Counted from the stretch's first letter, positions 42,039 to 50,847 are shown. The stretch is DNA of 64,000 nucleotides from an uncultured Eubacteriales bacterium (GCA_934541115.1 CAKTDF010000012.1:5243-69242), one strand, 5' to 3'. Notes: generated from the sequence alone by a model not told the origin. A program made the numbers and translations.

Positions 42039-43349
42039 TTATTCTCTTGTTACCTTCAACACCTTGCTTCTGACGTCTTTTTGCCACTTTATAACTTCTT
42101 CTCTTTCAAATACCTCCGGGGCGGCAGCAAGAGCCTTTGAAAGCTTTGAGCCTTTCATCAGTCCCGAAAGCACCGAAAAGAAATACGCCGGCTTTTTCAT
42201 TCCGTGAACAAACTTGCCAAGAAGAACCGAGGGGTTTGTGTTCCGTCCCGCACCGGCAAGATCGCCGGATTGAACAACGCCGCTTTCAAAAAGAAAGCTG
42301 ACTCCCTCGGGCGGCAAATTCAAAAGCGTGTTTTTGAGGCTCTCGTTTCTCGCCGTTTCAGCTCCGTAAAGAACATGAAAATCGCGGTTATATTTCCAAA
42401 GAATTTTTACGTCTGCGCTGCTCTCCTCGGCAACGGTTTTTGCCAACAGCTGACCGGCACGAAGCGAAAGGTCAATGCCCATTCCGTTCATGGGCGTTGT
42501 CATGAATGCGCTGTCGCCCACCGCCGCGTAGCCGTCGGCAACCATGAGAGCCAGCGGACGGCGCACGGGAATAATGCCGTCGGTTCCGCCGTGGAGCACC
42601 TTTTTTCCGCACCACGGATGGCTCTTTTGAAAAAGCTCGGTGTGTTTTTTCAAAAGTGATTCGTCCGGCTTGTCAATCCTGCCTATGAGGATATCCACAC
42701 TGTCTTCATTTGTGCAGCACCACGAAAGTCCCTGTTCTCCGTTGTGACAGAGATAGACCTCAAAGGGAACGGCCTTTGCGTCTTTGCTTTCATTGCCGTC
42801 CTTTTCAAAATATGTTCTGCGGGCATAAAATACATCGCCCCTTTTTGGCTTTCTTTCAATGCCAAAGTAGGACGGCAAAGACATTCTGACAGACGAAAAA
42901 ACACCTGCCGAGTCTATCACAAGGTCACAAAAGCTTTTTCCGCTTTTTGTTTCAACACCTGTCACTCTGTCCGAAGAAATAAGCGCAGCCAAAACCTCTT
43001 CTCCAAAAACGAGTTTTGCGCCGCATTTTTCGGCATTTTCAAGGAGCATGTTCAAAAGCGGCTTTCGCCACATTACTTTTTGGCGGTTTTCCTCGGTATA
43101 ATTGACAACAACGCGCGTTTTGTAATCCGGAGAAACAAAAGCACAGTCTCCCCTATATCTCCAGCTGTCCGGCGGCAGCTCTTCGCCGGTGATCTCACGC
43201 AAAAGGTCAAAAGAAAACCTGTCCTCCCAATCATGACCGAGACTTTCCCTCTTTTCTTTTTCAATAACGGTAACATCATGCCCTGCTTTTGAGAGCATAG
43301 CAGCCGCCACGAGTCCGCCGTGCCCGGCGCCCGCAACGATAATTTTCAT
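42039..43349 (-). CDS. FAD-dependent oxidoreductase, geranylgeranyl reductase/halogenase-like
   Basis: 436 residues. N-terminal FAD Rossmann motif IIVAGAGHGGLVAAAMLSKA (GxGxxG) with acidic strand end VTVIEKEKRE, middle strand segment VETKSGKSFCDLVIDSAGVF near residue 140, and the late FAD motif VGDSAFMTTPMNGMGIDLSL near 275 (GD...P..G.G). This is the group that includes geranylgeranyl reductases and tryptophan halogenase-like enzymes; the substrate is not predictable. Cytoplasmic. Between glycerate kinase (15 bases upstream) and galM in the same direction. A lipid- or quinone-related oxidation is possible but speculative. Confidence 0.85.
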   Translation of the reverse strand: MKIIVAGAGHGGLVAAAMLSKAGHDVTVIEKEKRESLGHDWEDRFSFDLLREITGEELPPDSWRYRGDCAFVSPDYKTRVVVNYTEENRQKVMWRKPLLNMLLENAEKCGAKLVFGEEVLAALISSDRVTGVETKSGKSFCDLVIDSAGVFSSVRMSLPSYFGIERKPKRGDVFYARRTYFEKDGNESKDAKAVPFEVYLCHNGEQGLSWCCTNEDSVDILIGRIDKPDESLLKKHTELFQKSHPWCGKKVLHGGTDGIIPVRRPLALMVADGYAAVGDSAFMTTPMNGMGIDLSLRAGQLLAKTVAEESSADVKILWKYNRDFHVLYGAETARNESLKNTLLNLPPEGVSFLFESGVVQSGDLAGAGRNTNPSVLLGKFVHGMKKPAYFFSVLSGLMKGSKLSKALAAAPEVFEREEVIKWQKDVRSKVLKVTRE

Positions 43350-43364
43350 TTCCTCACCCTCCTC

Positions 43365-44588
43365 TTAAAAATCGGTCAGAATGACCGTCAAATCATTTAC
43401 GTTTGTTCCAGTAGGTCCCGTAACTATCAGCGAGCCTCCGCTTTTCAGAGCATGGTAGGAATCGTTGTTTTCAAGCGCGGCAATCGGATCTGCACCGCCG
43501 TTTTTGATTCTTTCAAAGGTACTGCCGTCTGCAAAGCCTCCGGCTGCGTCTGTCGGACCGTCCGTTCCGTCCGAACCGGCGGAAGCAAAAACAATGCCGT
43601 CTTTTTCTTTTAAGAGCACTGCGGCACAGAGCGCCATCTCCTGGTTTCTCCCTCCGAGTCCGCTGCCTTTGAGCGTTACGGTGGTTTCTCCGCCGTAAAT
43701 ATATGCGTTTTTGCCCTTAGCTTTCAAAGCATTTTTTATGAGTCTTTCCGCCGCGTCTCGCGCCTCGCCACAAAGCGAACAGCTTTTTTCGCGTACCGCG
43801 TAGCCAAGCTCCTTCGCTTTTTTCTCCGCCGCCGCGCAAAGCAATTCAACGTTGCCGGCAAAGAAGTAGCCTCTGTCATTGATTTTTACGTCGGCATTCT
43901 CAGAAATAATGGGTAGAAGCTCGTTTTCTTCCTCGGGAAGATACTTTTGAACAACCGCTTTCACTTGCTCAAAAGAGAGCGATTCCGGAACGGTAATACC
44001 GGACGCAATTACGCTTTTGTCGTTGCCGAGCACATCGGAAAGTGCAACGGTAACAACCTCTGCCGGATAAGCGGCAGCCGCAAGCCGTCCGCCCTTAACA
44101 AGCGAAATTCTGCGGCGCACCGCGTTCATCTCGTCAATGCTTGCGCCGCGCGAAAGGAGCTTTTGGGTAATGGTGCGTTGCTTTTCGGGCGTAACCGCGC
44201 TCTTTTCAAAAAGTGCGCTCCCGCCGCCGGAAAGGAGAACGAGCAAAACATCTCCCTCTTTGAGAGATCGGGCAATTTCAAGCCCTTTTTCCGCAGCAAG
44301 AATGCTGTTTTCATCGCTCACCGGATGAGCCGCCTCAATCACTTCAAAGCGTTTTGATGAAAAGCCGCTTGCGTGTTCATATTTTGTGACAACCAAACCG
44401 CAGTTGATTTTTGAGCCGAGCGTGCCTTCCGCCGCCATCGCCATAGGCACAGCCGCTTTGCCTATACTCATTACGGCAAGCCTGCCGGACACAGAGAGAG
44501 AAAGCTCCTTTATAATCTCTGCCGTTCTGTCAAACGGATCAGCCGCCGCAATCGCCGTTTTAATAATTTCAAGAGCGTCTTTTATCAT
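43365..44588 (-). CDS. glycerate 2-kinase, MOFRL/DUF4147 family
   Basis: 407 residues. N-terminal DUF4147 domain with MSIGKAAVPMAMAAEG near residue 40, the phosphate-binding LLVLLSGGGSALF near 115, and AVRRRISLVKGGRLA near 150. C-terminal MOFRL domain with YIYGGETTVTLKGSGLGGRN near 295 and FASAGSDGTDGPTDAAGG near 335. Phosphorylates glycerate at the 2-position (GckA type), linking glycerate to glycolysis. Overlaps the upstream hydrolase stop by four bases (ATGA). Normal length. Confidence 0.93.
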   Translation of the reverse strand: MIKDALEIIKTAIAAADPFDRTAEIIKELSLSVSGRLAVMSIGKAAVPMAMAAEGTLGSKINCGLVVTKYEHASGFSSKRFEVIEAAHPVSDENSILAAEKGLEIARSLKEGDVLLVLLSGGGSALFEKSAVTPEKQRTITQKLLSRGASIDEMNAVRRRISLVKGGRLAAAAYPAEVVTVALSDVLGNDKSVIASGITVPESLSFEQVKAVVQKYLPEEENELLPIISENADVKINDRGYFFAGNVELLCAAAEKKAKELGYAVREKSCSLCGEARDAAERLIKNALKAKGKNAYIYGGETTVTLKGSGLGGRNQEMALCAAVLLKEKDGIVFASAGSDGTDGPTDAAGGFADGSTFERIKNGGADPIAALENNDSYHALKSGGSLIVTGPTGTNVNDLTVILTDF

Positions 44589-45508
44589 ACATTTTCTCCG
44601 TTTAACTCGTCAAAAATGATGTTGCAGGTTCTCTCTCCCTCGTCAAAGAGAAAGATATGACCCGAACCGTCAAAGGTGTAAAAATGCATATCGGGGAAAA
44701 TTGAAAGCAGCTGCTTTGACTGGTAATACGGCATGGTTTTGTCTGCCGTACCCCAAAGAGTGCAGACGGGGATCTCGTTTTTTGCAACCTCTTTGTAGTT
44801 TGGAACTGTAATGTCCGGTCTCATCAGCGTGTTGCGCAAGCTCGAAAGCGTTGCGCGCAAAAAGCCCTTATACATAGCTCCCTGCGCAAATTTTTCAAGG
44901 TAATATCCGGTCTGTTCCTTGCTGTATATAAGCTCGGAACATGAGCCTTTTAAAAGCAGCTTTCCGCCGAGAGTTTTGAACATGATCTCGCCAAGCAGCG
45001 GCTTGTTTGCCATTTTCATATAAAACGGCGCTTTATATTCCATGCCCGCAGGAGCAAGGAGAAAAAGTTTTCTGACTCTTTCCGGTCTCTTAGCGGCAAA
45101 AGCGGTAACGATTGCTCCGCCCATGGACGTACCGAAAAGAAAAAACTTTTTTTCAGGAATAAGCGTGTCCGTCAATTCTTCAAGCTGAGAAGAAAAAAGC
45201 TCCGGTGTATAATCTGCTTTAACTCTTTCTGAAAAGCCCCTGCCGAGCAGATCATAGCACAGGACCTTATAGCCCTTTGAAACCAAAAAATCAAAAATTT
45301 TGTCATAGATAAAATATGGTGTTGCGTAGCCGTGAACGAGTACAACCGGCTCTCCGTCACCCTGCATTTCATAATGGGTTTCCCCCGATGGCAGCTTAAT
45401 ATATGAACCGGAATACTTTTTCTTTTCCTCGTCTGTCAAATCATATTTTTCGATATTTCCGATAAGCTCAGAAAGCCGCTCGGCGCTGACCGTAATGTCC
45501 TTTTCCAT
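44585..45508 (-). CDS. alpha/beta-hydrolase fold protein
   Basis: 307 residues from the ATG at 45508, which has CAGGAGAG at a workable distance; an ATG at 45550 would add 14 residues but lacks a good site. Oxyanion-loop VVLVHGYATP near residue 55, nucleophile FGTSMGGAIV (GxSxG) near 125, acid near CTLWGTADKTMPY near 245, and histidine in DGSGHIFLFDE near 285. The triad is therefore complete. A soluble esterase/lipase-type enzyme of unknown substrate. It sits in the run AlaX-like, hydrolase, glycerate kinase, flavoprotein, galM. Confidence 0.88.
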   Translation of the reverse strand: MEKDITVSAERLSELIGNIEKYDLTDEEKKKYSGSYIKLPSGETHYEMQGDGEPVVLVHGYATPYFIYDKIFDFLVSKGYKVLCYDLLGRGFSERVKADYTPELFSSQLEELTDTLIPEKKFFLFGTSMGGAIVTAFAAKRPERVRKLFLLAPAGMEYKAPFYMKMANKPLLGEIMFKTLGGKLLLKGSCSELIYSKEQTGYYLEKFAQGAMYKGFLRATLSSLRNTLMRPDITVPNYKEVAKNEIPVCTLWGTADKTMPYYQSKQLLSIFPDMHFYTFDGSGHIFLFDEGERTCNIIFDELNGENV

Positions 45509-45596
45509 ACTTTGTATTCTCTCCTGTCCGATAGTTTTCTCCTGATTCATACTAACACAAAAAAGCTCCGCTTTTCAAGTGAGCGTCGCAAACGCA

Positions 45597-46760
45597 TCAG
45601 CCGTAATTCTCCAAAAACTCTTTTGCTCCCTCAGACGAAGCAAGCGAGCCCTGAACAATTCCGCCCCTGCCGCCGCCCCTGCCGGAAAATCCGGTGTTAA
45701 GCTTTCTGCAAAGTGCGGCAAGATCAAACTCTGTTTTTGAAATTATCACATATCGTTCGCATCTTTTGCCAAAGAGAACGGCTGCAAATTTTTCCGCCTT
45801 ATCGGAAAGTTTATCAGCAAGCTGCCTTGCCTCGTTCATATCCTCCGTCTCGCTGATAACAACAATTTTTTCTCCGCTTTCAACGCTCTTTGCCTTGAGA
45901 GCGGAAAGCTCTTTTTTGAGTGCGGCAACCTCAGCCGAAAGCGCGGCGCGTTCTTCAAAAAGTCTGCCGACCGCCGCAAAGGTTTCCGTCTCCTTTGCAA
46001 CAAGGAGATTGCTGACAAGATAGTTTTGCAGGAGCTTTTCTCTCGCGTCAAGCATTGCGCGTTCACCGCAGAGAATGAAAAATCTCATTCCGCCGCGATG
46101 GCGCTCACTCTTGATTATTCTGAAAAAGCCAACCTCGCCCGTTCTTTTTACGTGAGGCGCACAGCAGGCGCAAATATCCACGCCGGGAATTTCAACGATT
46201 CGCAGCTCGCCGTCAATTTCCTTTTTGCTGCGGTAAGAAAGGGTCGAGAGCTCCTCTTTTGTCGGATAGCTGACTTTGATTTCAATGTCTTTCCATATCA
46301 CCTTGTTGACAAGGTTTTGGACTTTACAGATATCATCATCACTGAGTTCGCCGTTGAAATCTACGGTTACACTGTCGGCAGAAAGGTGAAAGCCCACATT
46401 GTCAAAACCAAACAGTGAATGGACTATTCCGGAGAAAATGTGCTCTCCGGTATGTTGCTGCATATCAGAAAAACGCTTGTTTAGGTCAATTTTTCCAAAA
46501 ATTTTCGCTTCAACGCTCAATTTTTCAACATTCTCCGCATTGTTTTCCACGATATGAACAATTTTTCCGTCAATAATTTGAACGTTTTCCACATAAACAT
46601 CGCCGAGAACGCCTCGGTCGCTTGTCTGTCCGCCACCCTCCGGAAAAAAGGCTGTGCGGTCGGTTTCTATGTATGTAAAACGCTCATCGCTGTAAAGTGA
46701 TATAACTTTACAATCAAATTCGGTAACATAACTGTCAAGGTCATAAAGTTTTTCGGTCAT
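45597..46760 (-). CDS. alanyl-tRNA editing protein (AlaX-like, with DHHA1 domain)
   Basis: 387 residues from the ATG at 46760 (GGAGG five bases upstream; the ATG at 46772 contains that site). AlaRS-like editing domain: TAFFPEGGGQTSDRG near residue 40, zinc-site HTGEHIFSG (HxxxH) near 98, second half CACCAPHVKRTGEVG near 195. A coiled-coil linker follows (about 235-290), then a DHHA1 domain with GGRGGGRGGIVQGSLAS near the C-terminus. This is the long AlaX type that hydrolyses mischarged Ser- or Gly-tRNA(Ala) in trans. First gene of the minus-strand run down to galM. Confidence 0.93.
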   Translation of the reverse strand: MTEKLYDLDSYVTEFDCKVISLYSDERFTYIETDRTAFFPEGGGQTSDRGVLGDVYVENVQIIDGKIVHIVENNAENVEKLSVEAKIFGKIDLNKRFSDMQQHTGEHIFSGIVHSLFGFDNVGFHLSADSVTVDFNGELSDDDICKVQNLVNKVIWKDIEIKVSYPTKEELSTLSYRSKKEIDGELRIVEIPGVDICACCAPHVKRTGEVGFFRIIKSERHRGGMRFFILCGERAMLDAREKLLQNYLVSNLLVAKETETFAAVGRLFEERAALSAEVAALKKELSALKAKSVESGEKIVVISETEDMNEARQLADKLSDKAEKFAAVLFGKRCERYVIISKTEFDLAALCRKLNTGFSGRGGGRGGIVQGSLASSEGAKEFLENYG

Positions 46761-46847
46761 ATTGTCCTCCATGAAAACAAATAAGAGATAGCTCTCTTAT
46801 TTTTTTGTGAAACGGTGCAGCATTTGAGCCTTTTATCACAGCAAACA

Positions 46848-46901
46848 GGGCTGTCGCATTCGGCTCAGGAAAACACTTTCTGCATCTGAATGCGGCAGCC
46901 C
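46848..46901 (-). terminator. hairpin after the DUF1015 gene
   Basis: GGGCTGTCGCATTC pairs with GAATGCGGCAGCCC (one mismatch) around a 26-base loop. It lies just downstream of the DUF1015 stop on the minus strand. No strong T-run, so termination is only probable. Confidence 0.5.
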
Positions 46902-46910
46902 GCTAAAATT

Positions 46911-48158
46911 TTATGAAAGCTTGTGGGTAAACAGTCCGCTCAAAAGCTTCGGTTCAAACCAAGTTGACTTGGGCGGCATAACTCTGCCTGCGTCCGCTAT
47001 GTCCATAAGCTCATCAAGCGAAGTCGGGTACATTGAAAAAGCAATTCTCATGTCGCTTTTGCAGCGTCTTTCAAGCTCACCGAGTCCGCGGATTCCGCCG
47101 ACAAAGTCAATACGCTTGTCCGTTCTCGGGTCAGCTATGCCGAAAATCGGGTCAATGCAGTTGTTTTGGAGGATTGAAACGTCGAGCTTTAAAACAGGAT
47201 CGTTTTCGTCAAAGCTGCCTTCCTTAGCTTCCAGCTTATACCACTTTCCGTCAAGATACATTCCGAAAGTGTGGCGCTTTTCCGGATGATATGCACCCTC
47301 GCCCTCATAAACTGCAACCGTGAATTTTTCCGAAAGCTTTTTCATGAATGCGTCCGGCTCATAGCCTGCAAGGTCTTTGATCACACGATTATAGTCCATG
47401 ATCTCAAGCTCGTTTTTCGGGAATGCAACGGCAAGGAAAAAGTTAAACTCCTCCGTTCCGTCAAAATCCGGGAACTGCTCGCGCCTTTTGAGACCTACTT
47501 TGACTGCGGAGGCACAGCGGTGGTGGCCGTCTGCAATATAAAGAGCGTCGATTCTGTCAAATTCGGCGGCAATAGCCTTGTTGATCTCCGAATCGTCAAT
47601 TACCCAAACTGTATTTTTCACGTCTCCGTCGCTCAAAAAGTCATAGACGGGAGCATGGCTTTCCTGCCATGCGGAAACGGTTTTGCTGATGAAGTCATTT
47701 TCGCGGTAGGTGAGGAAAATAGGACCGGTATTGGCGTCGCAGTAATCAACGTGATTGATTCTGTCCTGCTCCTTATCGGCACGGGTAAACTCATGCTTTT
47801 TAATAACACCGTTTATGTAATCGTCAATGCCTGCACAGCCGACAAGACCGGTCTGCGCTCTGCCGTTCATTATCTGACGGTAGATATAAAAGCACGGGGA
47901 CTCGTCCTGACTGCAATAGCCGTTTTTTGAAAGCGCGTCAAGGTTTTCGCGAGCTTTGAGATATACTTTTTCGTCATAAATATCAATTGAGGAGTCAAGG
48001 TCAATTTCCGCCTTGTCAACGTGTAAAAACGAGATGGGGTTGCCTTTGACCATTTCGCGCGCCTCCTCGCTGTTCATAACGTCATAGGGAAGAGCGGCGA
48101 TTTTTTCTGCGTATTCGGGAAGCGGACGAACCGCTCTGAAGGACTTGAAAACAGCCAT
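46911..48158 (-). CDS. DUF1015 family protein
   Basis: 415 residues. Starts MAVFKSFRAVRPLPEYAEKI, with AALPYDVMNSEEAREMVKGN, the usual DUF1015 opening (P..RP.P..A..V...PYDV). IADGHHRCASAVKVG near residue 210 is the conserved DGHHR motif seen in this family and in ParB-type nucleotide hydrolases. In many anaerobes DUF1015 genes sit beside serine-biosynthesis genes (serA/serC), suggesting a link to serine metabolism, but none are here. Cytoplasmic. The biochemical role is unproven. Confidence 0.9.
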   Translation of the reverse strand: MAVFKSFRAVRPLPEYAEKIAALPYDVMNSEEAREMVKGNPISFLHVDKAEIDLDSSIDIYDEKVYLKARENLDALSKNGYCSQDESPCFYIYRQIMNGRAQTGLVGCAGIDDYINGVIKKHEFTRADKEQDRINHVDYCDANTGPIFLTYRENDFISKTVSAWQESHAPVYDFLSDGDVKNTVWVIDDSEINKAIAAEFDRIDALYIADGHHRCASAVKVGLKRREQFPDFDGTEEFNFFLAVAFPKNELEIMDYNRVIKDLAGYEPDAFMKKLSEKFTVAVYEGEGAYHPEKRHTFGMYLDGKWYKLEAKEGSFDENDPVLKLDVSILQNNCIDPIFGIADPRTDKRIDFVGGIRGLGELERRCKSDMRIAFSMYPTSLDELMDIADAGRVMPPKSTWFEPKLLSGLFTHKLS

Positions 48159-48333
48159 TTTCTTATAACCTCTTTCTTTAAGACCGCATAAAAGCCAAGT
48201 CTTTTCATTTGTATCGGCTTTCCGCCGATAAGCTCGGTTTCTATTTTATAGTTCGCCAAATGTTTTGTCAACCGTTTATCAACCGAAAGGTGTATAAATC
48301 CAAAAACTTTGGAAAAAAATACTTTTGGAGCTG

Positions 48334-48361
48334 CCGAACCTGACAGCGTTCGGTTTTGTTT
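48334..48361 (+). terminator. terminator-like hairpin in the spoVAC leader
   Basis: CCGAAC, an 8-base loop, GTTCGG, then TTTTGTTTT, placed about 20 bases upstream of spoVAC. It could attenuate spoVA transcription or end readthrough from upstream. The region before it (GTATAA at 48292) loosely resembles a forespore sigma-G promoter, unproven. Confidence 0.5.
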
Positions 48362-48379
48362 TGAAAGTGAGGTATATAC

Positions 48380-48823
48380 ATGTCGGTTTCAAAGGAAGAA
48401 TATTCAAACATGGCAAAGCGCTCCTCGCCGGGTTCTCCGGTGCTGACGGACTGCATCAAAGCTTTTTGCGTTGGCGGGCTCATCTGCACATTTGCAGAGC
48501 TTTTGACGTTTTTCTTTTCAAAAACAAGTATGAACAAAGATGAGGTCAAAGCGCTTGTTCTTGTCATCATAATCACTCTGACGGCAATTTTCACCGGGCT
48601 CGGTCTTTTTGACAAGCTTGCAAAACACGCCGGCGCCGGCACTGCGGTGCCGATAACGGGTTTTGCAAATTCAATTGTTTCGCCGGCGATGGAATTTCAT
48701 GCTGAGGGGCTTGTTCTCGGAACCGCGGCAAATATGTTCAAGCTCGCCGGTCCGGTAATCGTTTTCGGCTGCGGCAGCGCAGTTCTCTACGGCTTGATCA
48801 TCTTCATTTTTAAGCTCTGCTGA
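48380..48823 (+). CDS. spoVAC: stage V sporulation protein AC
   Basis: 147 residues, usual length. Four membrane helices; DCIKAFCVGGLICTFAEL near residue 27 and AGAGTAVPITGFANSIVSPA near 90 are family hallmarks, shared in weaker form with SpoVAE downstream. It is an inner forespore membrane channel component that, with SpoVAD and SpoVAE, imports dipicolinic acid during spore formation and releases it at germination. First gene of the spoVAC-AD-AE cluster; spoVAA, AB and AF are not present here, as in many clostridia. Confidence 0.96.
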   Translation: MSVSKEEYSNMAKRSSPGSPVLTDCIKAFCVGGLICTFAELLTFFFSKTSMNKDEVKALVLVIIITLTAIFTGLGLFDKLAKHAGAGTAVPITGFANSIVSPAMEFHAEGLVLGTAANMFKLAGPVIVFGCGSAVLYGLIIFIFKLC

Positions 48824-48837
48824 AAGGTGTGAAAAAT

Positions 48838-49857
48838 ATGGCAACAAGAAACGGCGGCACAATTACCCTTGAAAAAGAGATCCGCATTCTTTCAAACGCG
48901 GCGGCAGTCGGTCAAAAAGAGGGAGAGGGTCCGCTCAAAAATGAGTTCGATTTGATTTTTGAAGACAACAAGCTCGGACAAGCCTCCTGGGAAAAAGCAG
49001 AAAGCGAGCTTTTGAGTATGGCGGTCAAAAAAGCGCTGTCAAACGGAAACGCGGAAAAAAGCGAGGTTGACGCCGTGTTTTCCGGTGATTTGCTTGACCA
49101 ATGCATTGGTTCTTCGTTTTCTCTGAGAGGATTTGCAAGACCGGTCTGCGGGCTTTACGGCGCGTGTTCAACAATGGCGCTTTCGCTGTGCATGGCGTCG
49201 CTTGCAATTGAAACCGGAGGCTTTCGGCAGTGCATTGCGGCAACCTGCTCCCACTTCTGCTCGGCAGAAAGGCAGTTCCGCTTTCCGCTCGAATACGGCG
49301 GTCAGCGAACGCCGACTTCACAGTGGACCGTGACAGGAGCCGGTGCGGCTCTGCTGACAGAAAGCTCAAACAAAAATCTTCCGCTGATTGAAAAAGTACA
49401 CCTCGGCACCATCTGCGACCTCGGCATAACGGACGCCAACAACATGGGCGCGGCAATGGCTCCGGCGGCAAAAAAAACAATCGCAGACTTTTTTTGTGAC
49501 ACAAACACCGCGCCTGAGGATTACGATTTGATCCTTACCGGCGATCTCGGGCAGGTTGGCAGCGACCTTTTAAAGGAGCTGATGCTCAAAGAGGAGGGCA
49601 TTGACCTCTCCCCTGTTCACAATGACTGCGGACTTCTTATTTTTGACCGCAGAACGCAGGACGTACATGCCGGAGGCTCCGGCTGCGGCTGCAGCGCAAG
49701 CGTGCTTTGCTCATATATTTTAAATCGTATAAGAAGCGGAATGCTCAGAAACGTGCTCTTTGTTGCAACGGGTGCGCTGATGTCGCCTACTTCGTCTCTC
49801 CAGGGTGAGAGCATTCCCGGAATTGCCCACGCCGTTCTCATTTCCGGTCGAAAATGA
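48838..49857 (+). CDS. spoVAD: stage V sporulation protein AD
   Basis: 339 residues from the ATG at 48838 (GAAAGG upstream; a GTG at 48829 overlaps that site). Thiolase/ketoacyl-synthase-like fold; GLYGACSTMALSLCMASLAI near residue 110 holds the equivalent of the active-site cysteine, and RTPTSQWTVTGAGAALL near 160, LTGDLGQVGSDLL near 230 and HAGGSGCGCSASVL near 275 are SpoVAD motifs. SpoVAD binds dipicolinic acid on the spore membrane surface. It lies 15 bases after spoVAC. Ordinary. Confidence 0.96.
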   Translation: MATRNGGTITLEKEIRILSNAAAVGQKEGEGPLKNEFDLIFEDNKLGQASWEKAESELLSMAVKKALSNGNAEKSEVDAVFSGDLLDQCIGSSFSLRGFARPVCGLYGACSTMALSLCMASLAIETGGFRQCIAATCSHFCSAERQFRFPLEYGGQRTPTSQWTVTGAGAALLTESSNKNLPLIEKVHLGTICDLGITDANNMGAAMAPAAKKTIADFFCDTNTAPEDYDLILTGDLGQVGSDLLKELMLKEEGIDLSPVHNDCGLLIFDRRTQDVHAGGSGCGCSASVLCSYILNRIRSGMLRNVLFVATGALMSPTSSLQGESIPGIAHAVLISGRK

Positions 49858-49929
49858 GAAAAAAGCCGTACCGATGACCGCGCGGACGGCTAAAACAAAA
49901 TATCAGCGGTCTGAAAGGTTACGGTAAAA

Positions 49930-50127
49930 ATGAAAGCTTTTTCCTGTGTAAAATTTGTGATGTGTCTTTTAAAATTCAACAAGGCTCTCTGCTTTGTACG
50001 CAAAGCCGTCGGTGCAATGCTTGTTGCGGCAGCCGCAGTGACAGCACTATGCTTTTTGACCGACAACAAAAAGACCGTTAAAAAGTGCATTTCAAAGTGC
50101 ACCTCAAAGCTTAGGGCGGTGATGTAA
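49930..50127 (+). CDS. small membrane protein of unknown function between spoVAD and spoVAE
   Basis: 65 residues, MKAFSCVKFVMCLLKFNKAL at the start, then a membrane helix (VGAMLVAAAAVTALCFLTD) and a basic Cys/Lys tail (TVKKCISKCTSKLRAV). Five or six cysteines and about a dozen lysine/arginine residues in 65 positions are unusual. A GAAAGG ribosome binding site is present, and the stop lies three bases before the spoVAE start, so it is probably co-transcribed in the forespore. SpoVA clusters usually have no gene here. Not recognised. Confidence 0.65.
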   Translation: MKAFSCVKFVMCLLKFNKALCFVRKAVGAMLVAAAAVTALCFLTDNKKTVKKCISKCTSKLRAVM

Positions 50128-50130
50128 AAA

Positions 50131-50496
50131 ATGGAGCTGTTTCTCACTCTTCTGAAGGCTTTTGCCGTCGGCGGAGCCATCTGTGTTGTCGGTCAGCTGC
50201 TCATTGACCTGACAAAGCTGACGCCGGCAAAGGTTTTGGTTTTGTTTGTTGTTCTCGGCGTATTTTTCGGCGCAGTGGGACTTTATGAGCCGCTTGTCAA
50301 ATGGGCAGGCTCCGGTGCAACGCTCCCGCTGACCGGTTTTGGCTACTCTCTGGCAAAAGGCACAAAGGAGGCGGTAGCCGAAAAGGGACTTCTCGGCGTT
50401 CTTGAGGGACCGCTTTCCTCGGCAAGCGTTGGCATCACGGCTGCAATAGTGTCCGGACTTGTTGTTTCGCTCTTTGCACGTCCAAAAGAAAAATAG
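50131..50496 (+). CDS. spoVAE: stage V sporulation protein AE
   Basis: 121 residues. Membrane protein: AFAVGGAICVVGQLLIDLTK near the N-terminus, WAGSGATLPLTGFGYSLAKG near residue 62, and GITAAIVSGLVVSLFARPKEK at the C-terminus, typical of SpoVAE and related to SpoVAC (VGG..C...Q/E; GAG...P.TGF). Part of the dipicolinate channel. Start four bases after the small cysteine-rich gene. Terminator follows at 50523. Confidence 0.95.
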   Translation: MELFLTLLKAFAVGGAICVVGQLLIDLTKLTPAKVLVLFVVLGVFFGAVGLYEPLVKWAGSGATLPLTGFGYSLAKGTKEAVAEKGLLGVLEGPLSSASVGITAAIVSGLVVSLFARPKEK

Positions 50497-50522
50497 AGCT
50501 TATTTATAATAAACAAATTGCA

Positions 50523-50557
50523 AAACCGGACGCGGATAAAATATCCACGTCCGGTTT
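50523..50557. terminator. terminator after spoVAE
   Basis: AAACCGGACG and CGTCCGGTTT with inner pairing GGATA/TATCC form a long stem with A/T-rich ends, suitable for both strands. Confidence 0.75.
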
Positions 50558-50620
50558 GAAAGTTCGAACAGCCAACCATTCTTTTGCCCTTTTTTGAATC
50601 CGGCACCAATATCAAAAAGG

Positions 50621-50644
50621 AAAAAGCCGCCCTTTCGGACGGCT
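50621..50644 (-). terminator. terminator of the small Trp-rich protein gene at 50662
   Basis: On the minus strand AGCCGTCC, loop GAAA, GGGCGGCT, then TTTTTCC. It lies 17 bases after the stop. Confidence 0.88.
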
Positions 50645-50661
50645 ACGCATCAAGAAAAAAA

Positions 50662-50781
50662 TTAGTCGTTGGGGCAGGGCTCTTCGGGATCGAGCGGAGT
50701 TTCATAGCCGAAGTGGCTGAAGAACTTGTAGATGTACTTCCAAAGAAGCTGCCAAAAATCTTCAAATTTTTCCCAAGTCAT
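50662..50781 (-). CDS. 39-residue Trp/Phe/Tyr-rich small protein, unknown function
   Basis: Starts MTWEKFEDFWQLLWKYIYKF, continues FSHFGYETPLDPEEPCPND. A strong ribosome binding site (TAAGGAGG, 7 bases before ATG), a 17-spaced promoter at 50848-50876, a 5' hairpin and a dedicated terminator make it a well-defined transcription unit despite its size. The first 27 residues form an amphipathic helix with three tryptophans; the tail is acidic and proline-rich with one cysteine. It aligns with the protein at 51086 over KFEDFWQLLWKYIY / KFEELWQLVWKFLY, so the two are paralogues. No signal peptide. Membrane-associated or partner-binding role inferred from composition only. Confidence 0.85.
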   Translation of the reverse strand: MTWEKFEDFWQLLWKYIYKFFSHFGYETPLDPEEPCPND

Positions 50782-50847
50782 GATTTTTCCTCCTTAAAAT
50801 AATACCGGTATATTTGCAAACGGAAAATACTTCCGTTCACTTAATTC

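Noticed and set aside
42204..42659. Plus-strand open frames of 100-270 codons opposite several minus-strand genes (for example 21838-22656, 37035-37799, 47271-47930)
   Set aside because: They are shadows of well-identified genes (flavoprotein, galE, mfd, DUF1015) with no motifs or ribosome binding sites of their own.
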